Assembly (NCBI GenBank): GCA_904502185.1
Contig: CAJGDX010000072.1
Coordinates: forward strand, 1 to 11,397
Direction of reading: 5' to 3'
DNA: 11,397 bases
Origin: an uncultured Bacteroidaceae bacterium
GTDB taxonomy: Bacteria; Bacteroidota; Bacteroidia; Bacteroidales; Bacteroidaceae
The stretch's first letter is position 1. Each line of letters opens with the position of its first letter. The position numbers and the translations under genes were made by a program. Shown piece by piece: positions 1 through 7,144 of the stretch. Under the pieces are notes generated by a model. That model worked only from the letters and a program-made list of their open reading frames with translations. It did not search any database and was not told the origin of the DNA.

Positions 1-31
1 AGTGAACTGCGTTCCTTGTCGAAAGCGAGTG

Positions 32-62
32 CAAAGGTACAGCTTTTTTTTGAACTACAAAA
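32..62 (-). promoter_or_regulatory. Leftward Bacteroidetes-type promoter
   Basis: On the minus strand a perfect TAnnTTTG -7 element (TACCTTTG, complement of 32-39) is preceded by a TTTTG -33 element (complement of 58-62) with an 18-base spacer, close to the Bacteroidetes primary sigma-factor consensus. Transcription would start near position 25 and leave the window to the left, so its gene cannot be seen. The A/T tracts between and upstream of the elements (41-90) fit a strong promoter. Confidence 0.7.
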
Positions 63-542
63 CTTTTTGAAAGAAAAATTTTAAGGGATTTTTCGTATTC
101 TCATTTATTGCATTGACAATCAATATAATAAACACATCTAAAAGTTATTAACAGGTTTTGGAGGTTATTAACAATCGCCTGTTTATACCTATATATATTA
201 TATAAAAGCATTACACCCAAGCAAGAGGAGCAACCAGAGAAAAACATAACTTATATAGCTAAAAAAATCACTTATATATAGAATAGAGAGAAAACAGGGA
301 GTCCAGACTATTTTTCGCCATGACATAGTATACACAAGCCAACAACAGTATCACTTTAACATACACGCAAATACGCATATTTTTAGTGCAAATTTAGTGC
401 AAATAAGTCAAAAGGACAGTTATTCCGGATAGCCCACAAGGGGGTCTAAATTGTTAATTATTGTTTAATATTCAAGCGATTGCGAACAAAAAGAACTATT
501 CGAATGTTACATAGACGTGTTTTTCATAGTAATAGATTTTAC
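63..542. other. AT-rich intergenic region without a gene
   Basis: About 480 bases with frequent stops in all frames and no open frame that looks coding. I see no tRNA or rRNA segment. It is strongly AT-rich (runs such as 186-203 and the two 'acttatata' copies near 248 and 270) and contains the tandem repeat at 382-404. No complete consensus promoter for the plus strand was found. It separates the leftward promoter at 32-62 from the hairpin cluster at 543-636. Confidence 0.6.
382..404. repeat. Two head-to-tail copies of tttagtgcaaat
   Basis: The 12-base word tttagtgcaaat occurs at 382-393 and again at 393-404, sharing one base, so the period is 11, about one helical turn. This spacing suits a site bound by a protein on one DNA face (regulator or recombinase arm site). 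The complement of 389-396 (TAAATTTG) also fits the TAnnTTTG -7 consensus, but no -33 partner lies at the right distance. The function is unknown. Confidence 0.55.
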
Positions 543-597
543 CGGACACATCCACTTGTGACAAGCCGATGTCCGAACGGGCAAAAGCGTTTGCTCG
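543..597. other. Two adjacent hairpins before the terminator
   Basis: Hairpin 1: CGGACA (543-548) pairs with TGTCCG (570-575), enclosing a small palindrome CTTGT-g-ACAAG (555-565). Hairpin 2: 578-585 pairs with 590-597 around a 4-base loop, with one G-T pair. Together with the terminator stem at 604-636 they form three consecutive hairpins. They may be the structured 3' end of a transcript arriving from the left, a small RNA, or the 3' trailer of the leftward hydrolase gene. I see no clear promoter that would define an RNA gene. Confidence 0.4.
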
Positions 598-603
598 GCC
601 AAG

Positions 604-639
604 AAAGTCTTACCCTCTCCCCTGGGGTAAGACTTTTTT
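604..639. terminator. Probable bidirectional intrinsic terminator
   Basis: A perfect 12-bp stem (604-615 with 625-636) has a 9-base loop. On the plus strand it is followed by T residues (six T at 634-639, partly in the stem). On the minus strand it is followed by TTTCTT. It lies 17 bases beyond the stop codon of the leftward hydrolase gene, so it most likely ends that transcript, but it can also stop rightward transcription from the region before it. Confidence 0.8.
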
Positions 640-652
640 AATACCCAGAAGG

Positions 653-1474
653 TCACAGATGCAACAAATCACCAGCACGAAATTCTGAGTAGGCATCCCC
701 CATAACCTCTGCAAAAGTCCTACGGGCGACACTGCCGGTACAATGGCCCGTAAAGAGCTTTAGGCCAAGAGAAGAAGCACGATGCGCCAAGAGATTAAGC
801 TCCTGTTCAGACTCGTAAGAGTGGTGCTCGTCGGAATCGAGAAGATGCAATCCTCCAACAAAATGTGTAACATTCCTGCCACGCAAAGCGTTCAGAATAT
901 TCATCAGCCCACAATGAGTACAGGGTGACAGCACTTTCAGAGCCTCACCATCGGATATGCAGACCGACATTTCATGCGAAAAATCATCACATTCACCATC
1001 TGCCAGCAGCGTTACATTAGCTTTAGGCAACGGATAGTTTAAAGGCACATTGCAAAGCAACGACACACCCGGTGTGATATTCACATTTTCATCAACAAAA
1101 ACAAAACGTTCTTTATAAGTCTGAAACAGGGCACCATCAATGGAAATATCGCGCAAAGCACCCCGACGAGTGGAATAAAAACGCTTACCCACTGCCGAAG
1201 AGGAGAGATAGACGACAGCCTTGTTATTCATTGAAAGAAAAGCAGATAGTCCACCCGTATGGTCGGAATGAGCATGGGAGAGAATCAAATAATCCACATC
1301 GGACACATCGACACCCAAGCGACAGGCATTCTCGGCAAACAGCGAGGAAGCACCTACATCCAGCAAGAACCTCTTATTGTCGGAAGTAAAGAAAAAAGAG
1401 AGACCATGCTCTGCCACCACCCCAGTATCGGGAGCAGAAAAGTTATCTACCAATACCCGTAATTGCACACCCAT
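653..1474 (-). CDS. MBL-fold metallohydrolase, COG1237/MJ0301-like
   Basis: A 273-residue cytoplasmic protein with no signal peptide. It has the metallo-beta-lactamase signature HAHSDH (H67, H69, D71, H72) for a dinuclear metal site, followed by the later histidines of this subgroup: SPCTHCG (H187), GGLH (H210) and GHCTG (H244). This order and the length match the COG1237 branch, which contains MJ0301-type proteins annotated as 7,8-dihydropterin-6-methyl-aminobenzene-phosphate synthase-like. The substrate of the bacterial members is not known, so I do not assign one. The ATG at the complement of 1472-1474 is preceded by an A/T-rich leader and by a consensus promoter (1535-1566), giving a leader of about 50 bases. 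It is transcribed alone, divergently from the five-gene operon, and ends at the hairpin at 604-636. No functional link to the operon is evident. Confidence 0.88.
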   Translation of the reverse strand: MGVQLRVLVDNFSAPDTGVVAEHGLSFFFTSDNKRFLLDVGASSLFAENACRLGVDVSDVDYLILSHAHSDHTGGLSAFLSMNNKAVVYLSSSAVGKRFYSTRRGALRDISIDGALFQTYKERFVFVDENVNITPGVSLLCNVPLNYPLPKANVTLLADGECDDFSHEMSVCISDGEALKVLSPCTHCGLMNILNALRGRNVTHFVGGLHLLDSDEHHSYESEQELNLLAHRASSLGLKLFTGHCTGSVARRTFAEVMGDAYSEFRAGDLLHL

Positions 1475-1534
1475 ATATGATAATTTTTTTTAACACATCA
1501 ACTCTTTCCAGAACAAAATCCTTCTGCGAAAGCA

Positions 1535-1566
1535 CAAATATACCACAAGCAACATACAAAACAAAA
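1535..1566 (-). promoter_or_regulatory. Promoter of the MBL hydrolase gene
   Basis: On the minus strand TATATTTG (complement of 1535-1542) matches TAnnTTTG exactly, and TTTTG (complement of 1562-1566) sits upstream with a 19-base spacer, the expected Bacteroidetes geometry. The start of transcription would be near 1528, about 50 bases before the ATG. Confidence 0.75.
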
Positions 1567-1667
1567 CAGAATGCCACAGAAAATAGACACCTCATCGGAA
1601 TGCGAATATTTTCACATATATAACATTATTTAAGCAAAAGAGACTTCACATTTTATGCCATATTTAT

Positions 1668-1675
1668 TATTTTTG
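1668..1675 (+). promoter_or_regulatory. Probable -7 element of the five-gene operon
   Basis: TATTTTTG at 1668-1675 fits the TAnnTTTG consensus. The -33 region about 19 bases upstream (near 1645) is poor, which could mean that an activator helps. Transcription would begin near 1681, leaving a leader of about 80 bases to the ATG at 1763. The site overlaps the upstream part of the open frame that begins at 1655, which argues that translation does not start there. The rest of 1475-1762 holds this element, the leftward promoter and A/T-rich spacer. Confidence 0.55.
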
Positions 1676-1762
1676 CCATTAATTATGGAGTACTGTAGCC
1701 GGGAAACACAAAAGCCATGTATTCCACGCAGAGAACAATTGTCGAATGTAAATACTTTTATT

Positions 1763-4273
1763 ATGAAAAATTATACCCCTCCCATCGGAGAAAGCATGCT
1801 CAAAGCATGGGCTTTCAGACTTTTAGCACTGTTATTCGTGCTATCTCCCGGCATTAATGCTCAAAGCACCAAAGCCGAAGTTTCAGACTCAGTCTACTAC
1901 GTACACAGTAACAATGGCGAGGGAGTCTACGCACTACCCGACTCGTTGGTGAAGTCGTACATAAAGTCAACTTACTACCACAGATTCTACCTGTTGAACG
2001 ACAGCTGTATCTCGTTCATGGTACGCGATGTCGATTCTATAACCCGCACAATGAACGATTTTCCCAAATTCACATCGTTCAAAATTAACAACAAATACAA
2101 CTACGACCTCGACAACGACGTCTATTGCGTGATAGACGGCGACAAGATTTACGGCGACATGGGATCTATGATAGGCAAAGACCTTCGTCCTTCGTTCGAA
2201 ACAGACAGAGAAGCACTCGTTTACGTCGACACCACCCTTCAGCAAACACGCACATCCCGAGTACGTTTCGACAAGCCCGTGAAATACTTTGTTGCAGGCA
2301 AGACATCGGGCGTGGTGCTTGACAGACGCTTCGTCAAGGCCATCAACAACGAAGACCAGCTTGACGAAATTGCGCTGAACGAAGAGATGCTTTACACCAA
2401 TGCCCCCACGGTGACCAGCAACTCGCTGGACAAATTGGTGGACGGCGACCCAACAACATTCTACCACTGCACAAGTTCTGCCGACAGAGGCACCTACGAA
2501 GTGCTGCCGCTGGATTCATGCCCTTGCATAGAAATCACACTGCGCGAACCCATCAGAGAATTTGCTTTCTTCTATCAGACACGCGCAGACACCGACCAAC
2601 GTCAACCGTTGGCATTCAACATTTACGTCAGCAAAAACGAAATAGATTGGAAACTGATAGCCTCATACGACGAAGATGACGGAATACCAGCCACAGGCGC
2701 AAACGCGACATTCCTTTCGCCAATGATGGATGCAGGAGATAAATACGACTACATCAAGATAGAGATGACAAAAAGTAACTACAAGAACTATCTCTGTCTG
2801 GCCGAATTGAAACTTTATCAACCCTACTACGACGGAACAGAACCCAAGAAAGACTACTATCAGTATTTTGTACGTTCACTGGGACGCGAATACACCGTTG
2901 ACCTCTCGTTCCGCGCCGACAAAGCAGATGTTCCCCGCATCGACATCAACATCGACGGCGGATATACAGTAACCAGCCGCGACTACTGGTTGAAGGGAAC
3001 ATTCAAGCTCACCGGCAACGGCATGTACGAATCGGTTGAGGACTCGGTGCAGATTAAAGGTCGTGGAAACAGCTCATGGGGCTGGCGCAAAAAGCCATAC
3101 ACCATTAAGTTTGCCGAAAAGATAAAGCTCTGCGGACTGCGCAAGGGTAAACGTTGGAATCTGATGTCGAACTACCAGGATGTGACAGAGATGATGAATG
3201 CCACCATCTTCAAGGCAGGACGCATGGCACGCGCTCCCTATCAGCCCCACAGCATCCCCATCGAACTTTACGTAAACGGCAGCTACTACGGATGCTACAC
3301 ACTGACCGAACATGTGGGCATACACAACAACTGCGTGGACGAGGATGACTACTCGCAGATGCTGGAGCTTGACTCTTACTACGACGAGACATACAAGTTC
3401 AAGTCGATGTACTACAACCTCCCCGTCAACGTCAAGAACCCCGACCTCGACGATCCCGAATGTCCCCAGACACTGAGAGAGATTGAAAAGGAATGGGGCA
3501 ACTTCGAGGATGTCCTCAGACGCGACAAAGACCTCTCGGGTGTATTCAGTGTCGACTCATTTGCCACCTTCATGCTGATGAACGACCTCTGCGGAAACAC
3601 CGAGCTCAACCACCCCAAGAGTACATTCCTTTACAAGCCCACCGGCACCACCCGATATATTTTCGGCCCCGGATGGGACTTCGACTGGGGTTTCGGCTAC
3701 CAGATGTACGGTTCATACTTCAAGAGCTATCAGTACAGAACCATCAGAGCCTTCACCGGCGGAGGAACAACATTCTTCCAGGCACTCATGGAACACGAAC
3801 AGATAATAGAGGCCTACTACAAAGTGTGGAAAGAATTCATCGAGAACGACGGTGTAGACGAACTTCTCAACTGGATGGATGACTACTACGCGTACGCACA
3901 GCCCTCGTACCAGCACAGTGCAGACAGAGGTCTGGCAAACTATTCATACGCATCGTACTTCGAGGAGTTCAAAAACTGGATACGTAACCGCGTCGATTAC
4001 ATCGAAGCCAACCTCACTGTACCCACAAGCATCGACAATGGCGAAACACCCCAGTGGGACGACAAGGAAGAGATGTCAAACGGCATGATAGTACGCGTAG
4101 TCAACGGAATGTTGAAAATAGAGTCGACAGTGGAAACAACGCTCGACATCTTCCGCGTAGACGGCACCAAGGCCGGAGAGATAGAGGTGGGTATTGGAGA
4201 GAACATCTACCCCCTTGCACCTCGCGGCCTCACCATAATAAACGGCAAACGCATATACATGAAACCTTTGTAA
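1763..4273 (+). CDS. Secreted discoidin + CotH kinase family protein
   Basis: An 836-residue exported protein and first gene of the operon. A signal peptide lies at about residues 12-34 (hydrophobic stretch LLALLFVL, cleavage near NAQ). A region of unknown fold follows, then a discoidin/F5-8 type C-like sugar-binding domain at about 210-354 (starts LVDGDPTTFYHC, ends CLAELKLYQP). The CotH domain spans about 390-750, with GRGNSSWGW (433-441), KKPYTIKF (443-450) and the metal-binding acidic motif GPGWDFDWGFGY (635-646). A last domain of about 60 residues resembles the beta-rich C-terminal domains of exported Bacteroidales proteins. CotH proteins of spore formers are atypical protein kinases acting on coat proteins; in Bacteroidetes the target is unknown. 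The stretch GNTELNHPKS has Glu where I expect Asp. The open frame extends up to 1655, but the -7 element at 1668-1675 makes that start unlikely. ATG 1763 is preferred; ATG 1796, after GGAG, is also possible. Confidence 0.85.
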   Translation: MKNYTPPIGESMLKAWAFRLLALLFVLSPGINAQSTKAEVSDSVYYVHSNNGEGVYALPDSLVKSYIKSTYYHRFYLLNDSCISFMVRDVDSITRTMNDFPKFTSFKINNKYNYDLDNDVYCVIDGDKIYGDMGSMIGKDLRPSFETDREALVYVDTTLQQTRTSRVRFDKPVKYFVAGKTSGVVLDRRFVKAINNEDQLDEIALNEEMLYTNAPTVTSNSLDKLVDGDPTTFYHCTSSADRGTYEVLPLDSCPCIEITLREPIREFAFFYQTRADTDQRQPLAFNIYVSKNEIDWKLIASYDEDDGIPATGANATFLSPMMDAGDKYDYIKIEMTKSNYKNYLCLAELKLYQPYYDGTEPKKDYYQYFVRSLGREYTVDLSFRADKADVPRIDINIDGGYTVTSRDYWLKGTFKLTGNGMYESVEDSVQIKGRGNSSWGWRKKPYTIKFAEKIKLCGLRKGKRWNLMSNYQDVTEMMNATIFKAGRMARAPYQPHSIPIELYVNGSYYGCYTLTEHVGIHNNCVDEDDYSQMLELDSYYDETYKFKSMYYNLPVNVKNPDLDDPECPQTLREIEKEWGNFEDVLRRDKDLSGVFSVDSFATFMLMNDLCGNTELNHPKSTFLYKPTGTTRYIFGPGWDFDWGFGYQMYGSYFKSYQYRTIRAFTGGGTTFFQALMEHEQIIEAYYKVWKEFIENDGVDELLNWMDDYYAYAQPSYQHSADRGLANYSYASYFEEFKNWIRNRVDYIEANLTVPTSIDNGETPQWDDKEEMSNGMIVRVVNGMLKIESTVETTLDIFRVDGTKAGEIEVGIGENIYPLAPRGLTIINGKRIYMKPL

Positions 4274-4286
4274 CAGTAGAGGAAAC

Positions 4287-5855
4287 ATGGCACAAATCAA
4301 GGAAAAAATGCTGAAAACAATATCCTGCTCACTTGTGGGAGCGGCAGTGCTGCCCTTTGCAGGATGTCAGAAGAAGGCCGAAGAGGCCAGAATGAATATA
4401 CTCTTCATAATGTGCGACGACCACTCGTACCAGACAATCAGTGCGTACGACACACGATTCATCAGCACACCCAACATCGACCGCATAGCCAACGACGGAG
4501 TGAGGTTCGCAAACAGTTTCGTAGCAAACTCGTTGAGCGGCCCAAGCCGCGCCTGCATGCTTACCGGTAAGCATAGCCACACAAACGGCTTCACCGACAA
4601 CACCCGACAGTTCGACGGTACACAGCAGACATTTCCCAAACTGCTTCAGGCAAACGGCTACGAGACAGCAGTCATCGGCAAATGGCACTTGGCCACCACC
4701 CCGACAGGATTCGACCACTGGGACATACTCATCGGACAAGGATATTACTATAACCCGGTGTTCATCAGCAACGGCAAAGAGCTGCAGCGTCAGGGATATG
4801 CCACAAACATAACCACCGACCTTGCCATCGAATGGCTTGACAGCATACGCAACCAGGAGAAGCCCTTCTGTCTGTTGTTGCACCACAAGGCACCCCACCG
4901 GACATGGATGCCCGACACGTGCGACTTCGACCTTTTCAGCGACAGCACATTCCCTTTGCCGGCAAACTTCTACGACAACTACGAAGGCCGTCAGGCTGCC
5001 GCAGCACAGGAGATGTCGATAGCCAGGGACATGGACCTTGTCTACGACCTGAAACTTGCCGACAAAGAGAACGAAATACACTCGAGCAAAGAGCTTGAGG
5101 CAATGGGACGCGAACTATACGCAAGGATGGACTCGGCCCAAAAAGCCGCATGGGACGCACACTACGACAAAGTAATAGCAGACTTCAAGGCACGCGGACT
5201 CACTGGCGATGCCCTGACAGAGTGGAAATACCAGCAATACATGCGCGACTATCTGCGCGTGATAACCTCGATAGACCGCAACGTAGGTCGCGTACTCGAC
5301 TACCTCGAAGAGAAGGGGCTCGACAAGAACACCCTTGTGGTCTACACATCGGACCAGGGATTCTACATGGGCGAGCATGGATGGTTCGACAAACGCTTCA
5401 TGTATGAAGAGTCGTTCCGCACACCCCTGCTGATGAGACTACCCGGCGGAGCCAAAGGCATAAACAGCGAACTGGTGCAGAACATCGACTACGCCCCCAC
5501 CTTCCTCGAAGCAGCAGGTATCGAAATACCTGCCGACATTCAGGGAGAATCGCTGCTGCCGCTGCTGAAAGGCGAAGCCGAACTTGAAGGCCGCGATGCC
5601 CTCTACTACCACTACTTCGAGTACCCAGCCGAACACATGGTAAAAAGACACCACGGCATACGCACCGACAGATACAAGCTCATACATTTCTACAACGACA
5701 TAGACGTGTGGGAACTCTACGACCTGCAGAACGACCCCAATGAGATGAACAACATCTACGGGCAGGAGGGTACAGAGCAACTGACACAGGAGCTGAAACA
5801 ACAGCTTGCCGAGCTACAAAAGAGATACGGCGAGGAGGAATATATAACAGAGTAA
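4287..5855 (+). CDS. Ser-type S1 sulfatase lipoprotein, GlcNAc-6-sulfatase-like
   Basis: A 522-residue sulfatase with an N-terminal export signal ending in FAGC (C27), so probably a lipoprotein. The activation motif is S84-G-P-S-R-A-C-M-L-T-G: the residue converted to formylglycine is Ser, so the enzyme needs an anaerobic radical-SAM maturase, and that gene follows after 12 bases. Other active-site landmarks are DD44-45 in the first strand, GKWH (K132, H134), HHKAPH (199-204) and TSDQG (D356-Q357) for the calcium site. The C-terminal part (EYPAEHMVKRHHGIRTDRYK, then the YDL..DP.E segment) and the long helical insert at about 205-320 match the 'mucin-desulfating sulfatase/N-acetylglucosamine-6-sulfatase' group (S1_11 by recall, not checked). 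The likely reaction is removal of 6-O-sulfate from terminal GlcNAc of mucin or glycosaminoglycan; the substrate is inferred. ATG 4308 is an alternative start, giving a tighter signal peptide (MLKTISCS...); both starts have an AGGA upstream. Confidence 0.88.
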   Translation: MAQIKEKMLKTISCSLVGAAVLPFAGCQKKAEEARMNILFIMCDDHSYQTISAYDTRFISTPNIDRIANDGVRFANSFVANSLSGPSRACMLTGKHSHTNGFTDNTRQFDGTQQTFPKLLQANGYETAVIGKWHLATTPTGFDHWDILIGQGYYYNPVFISNGKELQRQGYATNITTDLAIEWLDSIRNQEKPFCLLLHHKAPHRTWMPDTCDFDLFSDSTFPLPANFYDNYEGRQAAAAQEMSIARDMDLVYDLKLADKENEIHSSKELEAMGRELYARMDSAQKAAWDAHYDKVIADFKARGLTGDALTEWKYQQYMRDYLRVITSIDRNVGRVLDYLEEKGLDKNTLVVYTSDQGFYMGEHGWFDKRFMYEESFRTPLLMRLPGGAKGINSELVQNIDYAPTFLEAAGIEIPADIQGESLLPLLKGEAELEGRDALYYHYFEYPAEHMVKRHHGIRTDRYKLIHFYNDIDVWELYDLQNDPNEMNNIYGQEGTEQLTQELKQQLAELQKRYGEEEYITE

Positions 5856-5867
5856 GCGACCAGAACA

Positions 5868-7136
5868 ATGAAAAGCAATCGCAGGAATAATATTCATCTG
5901 ACTGACGTTGTGAAGATGCGGCAACAGTCCGCCTTCATGACAATGGCAAAGCCGGTCGGAGCAATGTGCAACCTCGATTGCAACTATTGTTACTACCGCG
6001 ACAAGGCAGAGATATACGAGTCGCCACGCACCACAATGAGCGACGAAGTGTTGCAGGAATACATCAAGCAGTACCTTGACGAAGTGCAGTTGCCCGTAGT
6101 GACATTCTGCTGGCACGGCGGCGAACCGCTGCTGGCCGGCATCGACTTTTTCCGCAAAGCACTGACACTGCAACAGAAATATGCCGGCAACCGCAAGATA
6201 GAGAACACCCTTCAGACAAACGGCACACTGCTCGACGATGAATGGTGCCGATTCTTCCGCGAGAATGAATTTCTCGTAGGAGTGTCAATAGACGGGCCAC
6301 GCGACATACACGACGCCTATCGCCACGACTGCAGCGGCGCACCCACCTTCGACAAGGTAATGAGAGGCATCGAACTGCTGCGAAGCCACGGCGTGGAATA
6401 CAACATACTTGCCACCATAAACGCAGCAAGCAAAGGGCGCGGAGCCGAGGTTTACAGATTCCTGCGGCAGCTGAGCCCCTATATACAGTTCCTGCCGGTG
6501 GTAGAATATGTCAGACAGCGCGACAGCGAGGGCAAACGTCCCCTGATAGTATCGCCCGACGCAGAGGAGAGCGAACAGGCACCATGGTCTACAACAGCCG
6601 AAGAATTCGGGCAGTTCATGTGCGACGTATTCGACGAATGGGTGGTGAACGACGTAGGAAGCTGTTTCGTGCAACTGTTCGACATAACACTTGCCAACTG
6701 GTGTTCGGTGCAACCATCGCTGTGCGCCTTCTGCGAGACCTGTGGCGATGCACTGCTGGTGGAACACAACGGCGATGTCTACCCATGCGACCACTTCGTC
6801 TACCCCGAATACCGCCTGGGCAACATCAGAAGCAGCACACTCGCCACAATGTACCGCAGCGACGAGCAACGCTGCTTCGGGCGCGACAAGCGCGAAGCAC
6901 TGCCGATGGAGTGCAAACGATGCACCTACAGTTTTCTGTGCCGGGGCGAATGTCCCAAACACCGCTTCGCAACAGCGAAAAACGGCGAACCCTATATGAA
7001 CGCTCTGTGCGAAGGCTATAAAAAGTTCTTCCGTCACAGCGACCCCTACATGAGATATATGAAAATGTTATTACAAAAAGAGCGTCCGCCCATGGAAGTC
7101 ATGCAAATGGCAAGGCAACGCATAAACCCGCAATAA
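5868..7136 (+). CDS. Anaerobic sulfatase-maturating enzyme (radical SAM/SPASM)
   Basis: A 422-residue cytoplasmic enzyme that oxidises the active-site Ser or Cys of sulfatases to formylglycine without oxygen, using S-adenosylmethionine and iron-sulfur clusters. The radical-SAM cluster motif is C34-x3-C38-x2-C41-Y, followed by WHGGEP (82-87) and SIDGP (140-144). The SPASM domain is complete: C286, C292, C307 and C362 fit auxiliary cluster I, and C349, C352, C358 and C381 fit auxiliary cluster II, with spacings like those I recall for the Clostridium perfringens enzyme. D308 in YPCDHF is at the position of the proposed catalytic base. The gene begins 12 bases after the Ser-type sulfatase, its obvious substrate. 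The first 16-23 residues before MRQQSAFM or MAKPVGAMC are an extension beyond the usual N-terminus, so translation may begin at Met17 or Met24. The C-terminal 30 residues are basic and poorly conserved. Confidence 0.92.
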   Translation: MKSNRRNNIHLTDVVKMRQQSAFMTMAKPVGAMCNLDCNYCYYRDKAEIYESPRTTMSDEVLQEYIKQYLDEVQLPVVTFCWHGGEPLLAGIDFFRKALTLQQKYAGNRKIENTLQTNGTLLDDEWCRFFRENEFLVGVSIDGPRDIHDAYRHDCSGAPTFDKVMRGIELLRSHGVEYNILATINAASKGRGAEVYRFLRQLSPYIQFLPVVEYVRQRDSEGKRPLIVSPDAEESEQAPWSTTAEEFGQFMCDVFDEWVVNDVGSCFVQLFDITLANWCSVQPSLCAFCETCGDALLVEHNGDVYPCDHFVYPEYRLGNIRSSTLATMYRSDEQRCFGRDKREALPMECKRCTYSFLCRGECPKHRFATAKNGEPYMNALCEGYKKFFRHSDPYMRYMKMLLQKERPPMEVMQMARQRINPQ

Positions 7137-7144
7137 ATAGAATT

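Noticed and set aside
382..404. Attachment site of an integrative element
   Set aside because: The repeat looks like a recombinase arm site, but no integrase, tRNA gene or second copy at another boundary is visible.
1..650. CRISPR array, tRNA or rRNA gene in the gene-free left end
   Set aside because: There is no regularly spaced repeat beyond two adjacent 12-base copies, no cloverleaf arms with a CCA-type 3' end, and no recognisable rRNA segment.
1655..1762. N-terminal extension of the CotH protein
   Set aside because: It contains the probable -7 promoter element and sits in front of a normal signal peptide, so it was excluded from the CDS.
4329..5081. Long antisense open frames opposite the operon genes (also 1967-2467, 6285-7037, 8709-9536)
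   Set aside because: They mirror the strong codon bias of the sense genes, encode Val/Cys/His-rich sequences with no family features, and the sense strand carries well-conserved enzymes.
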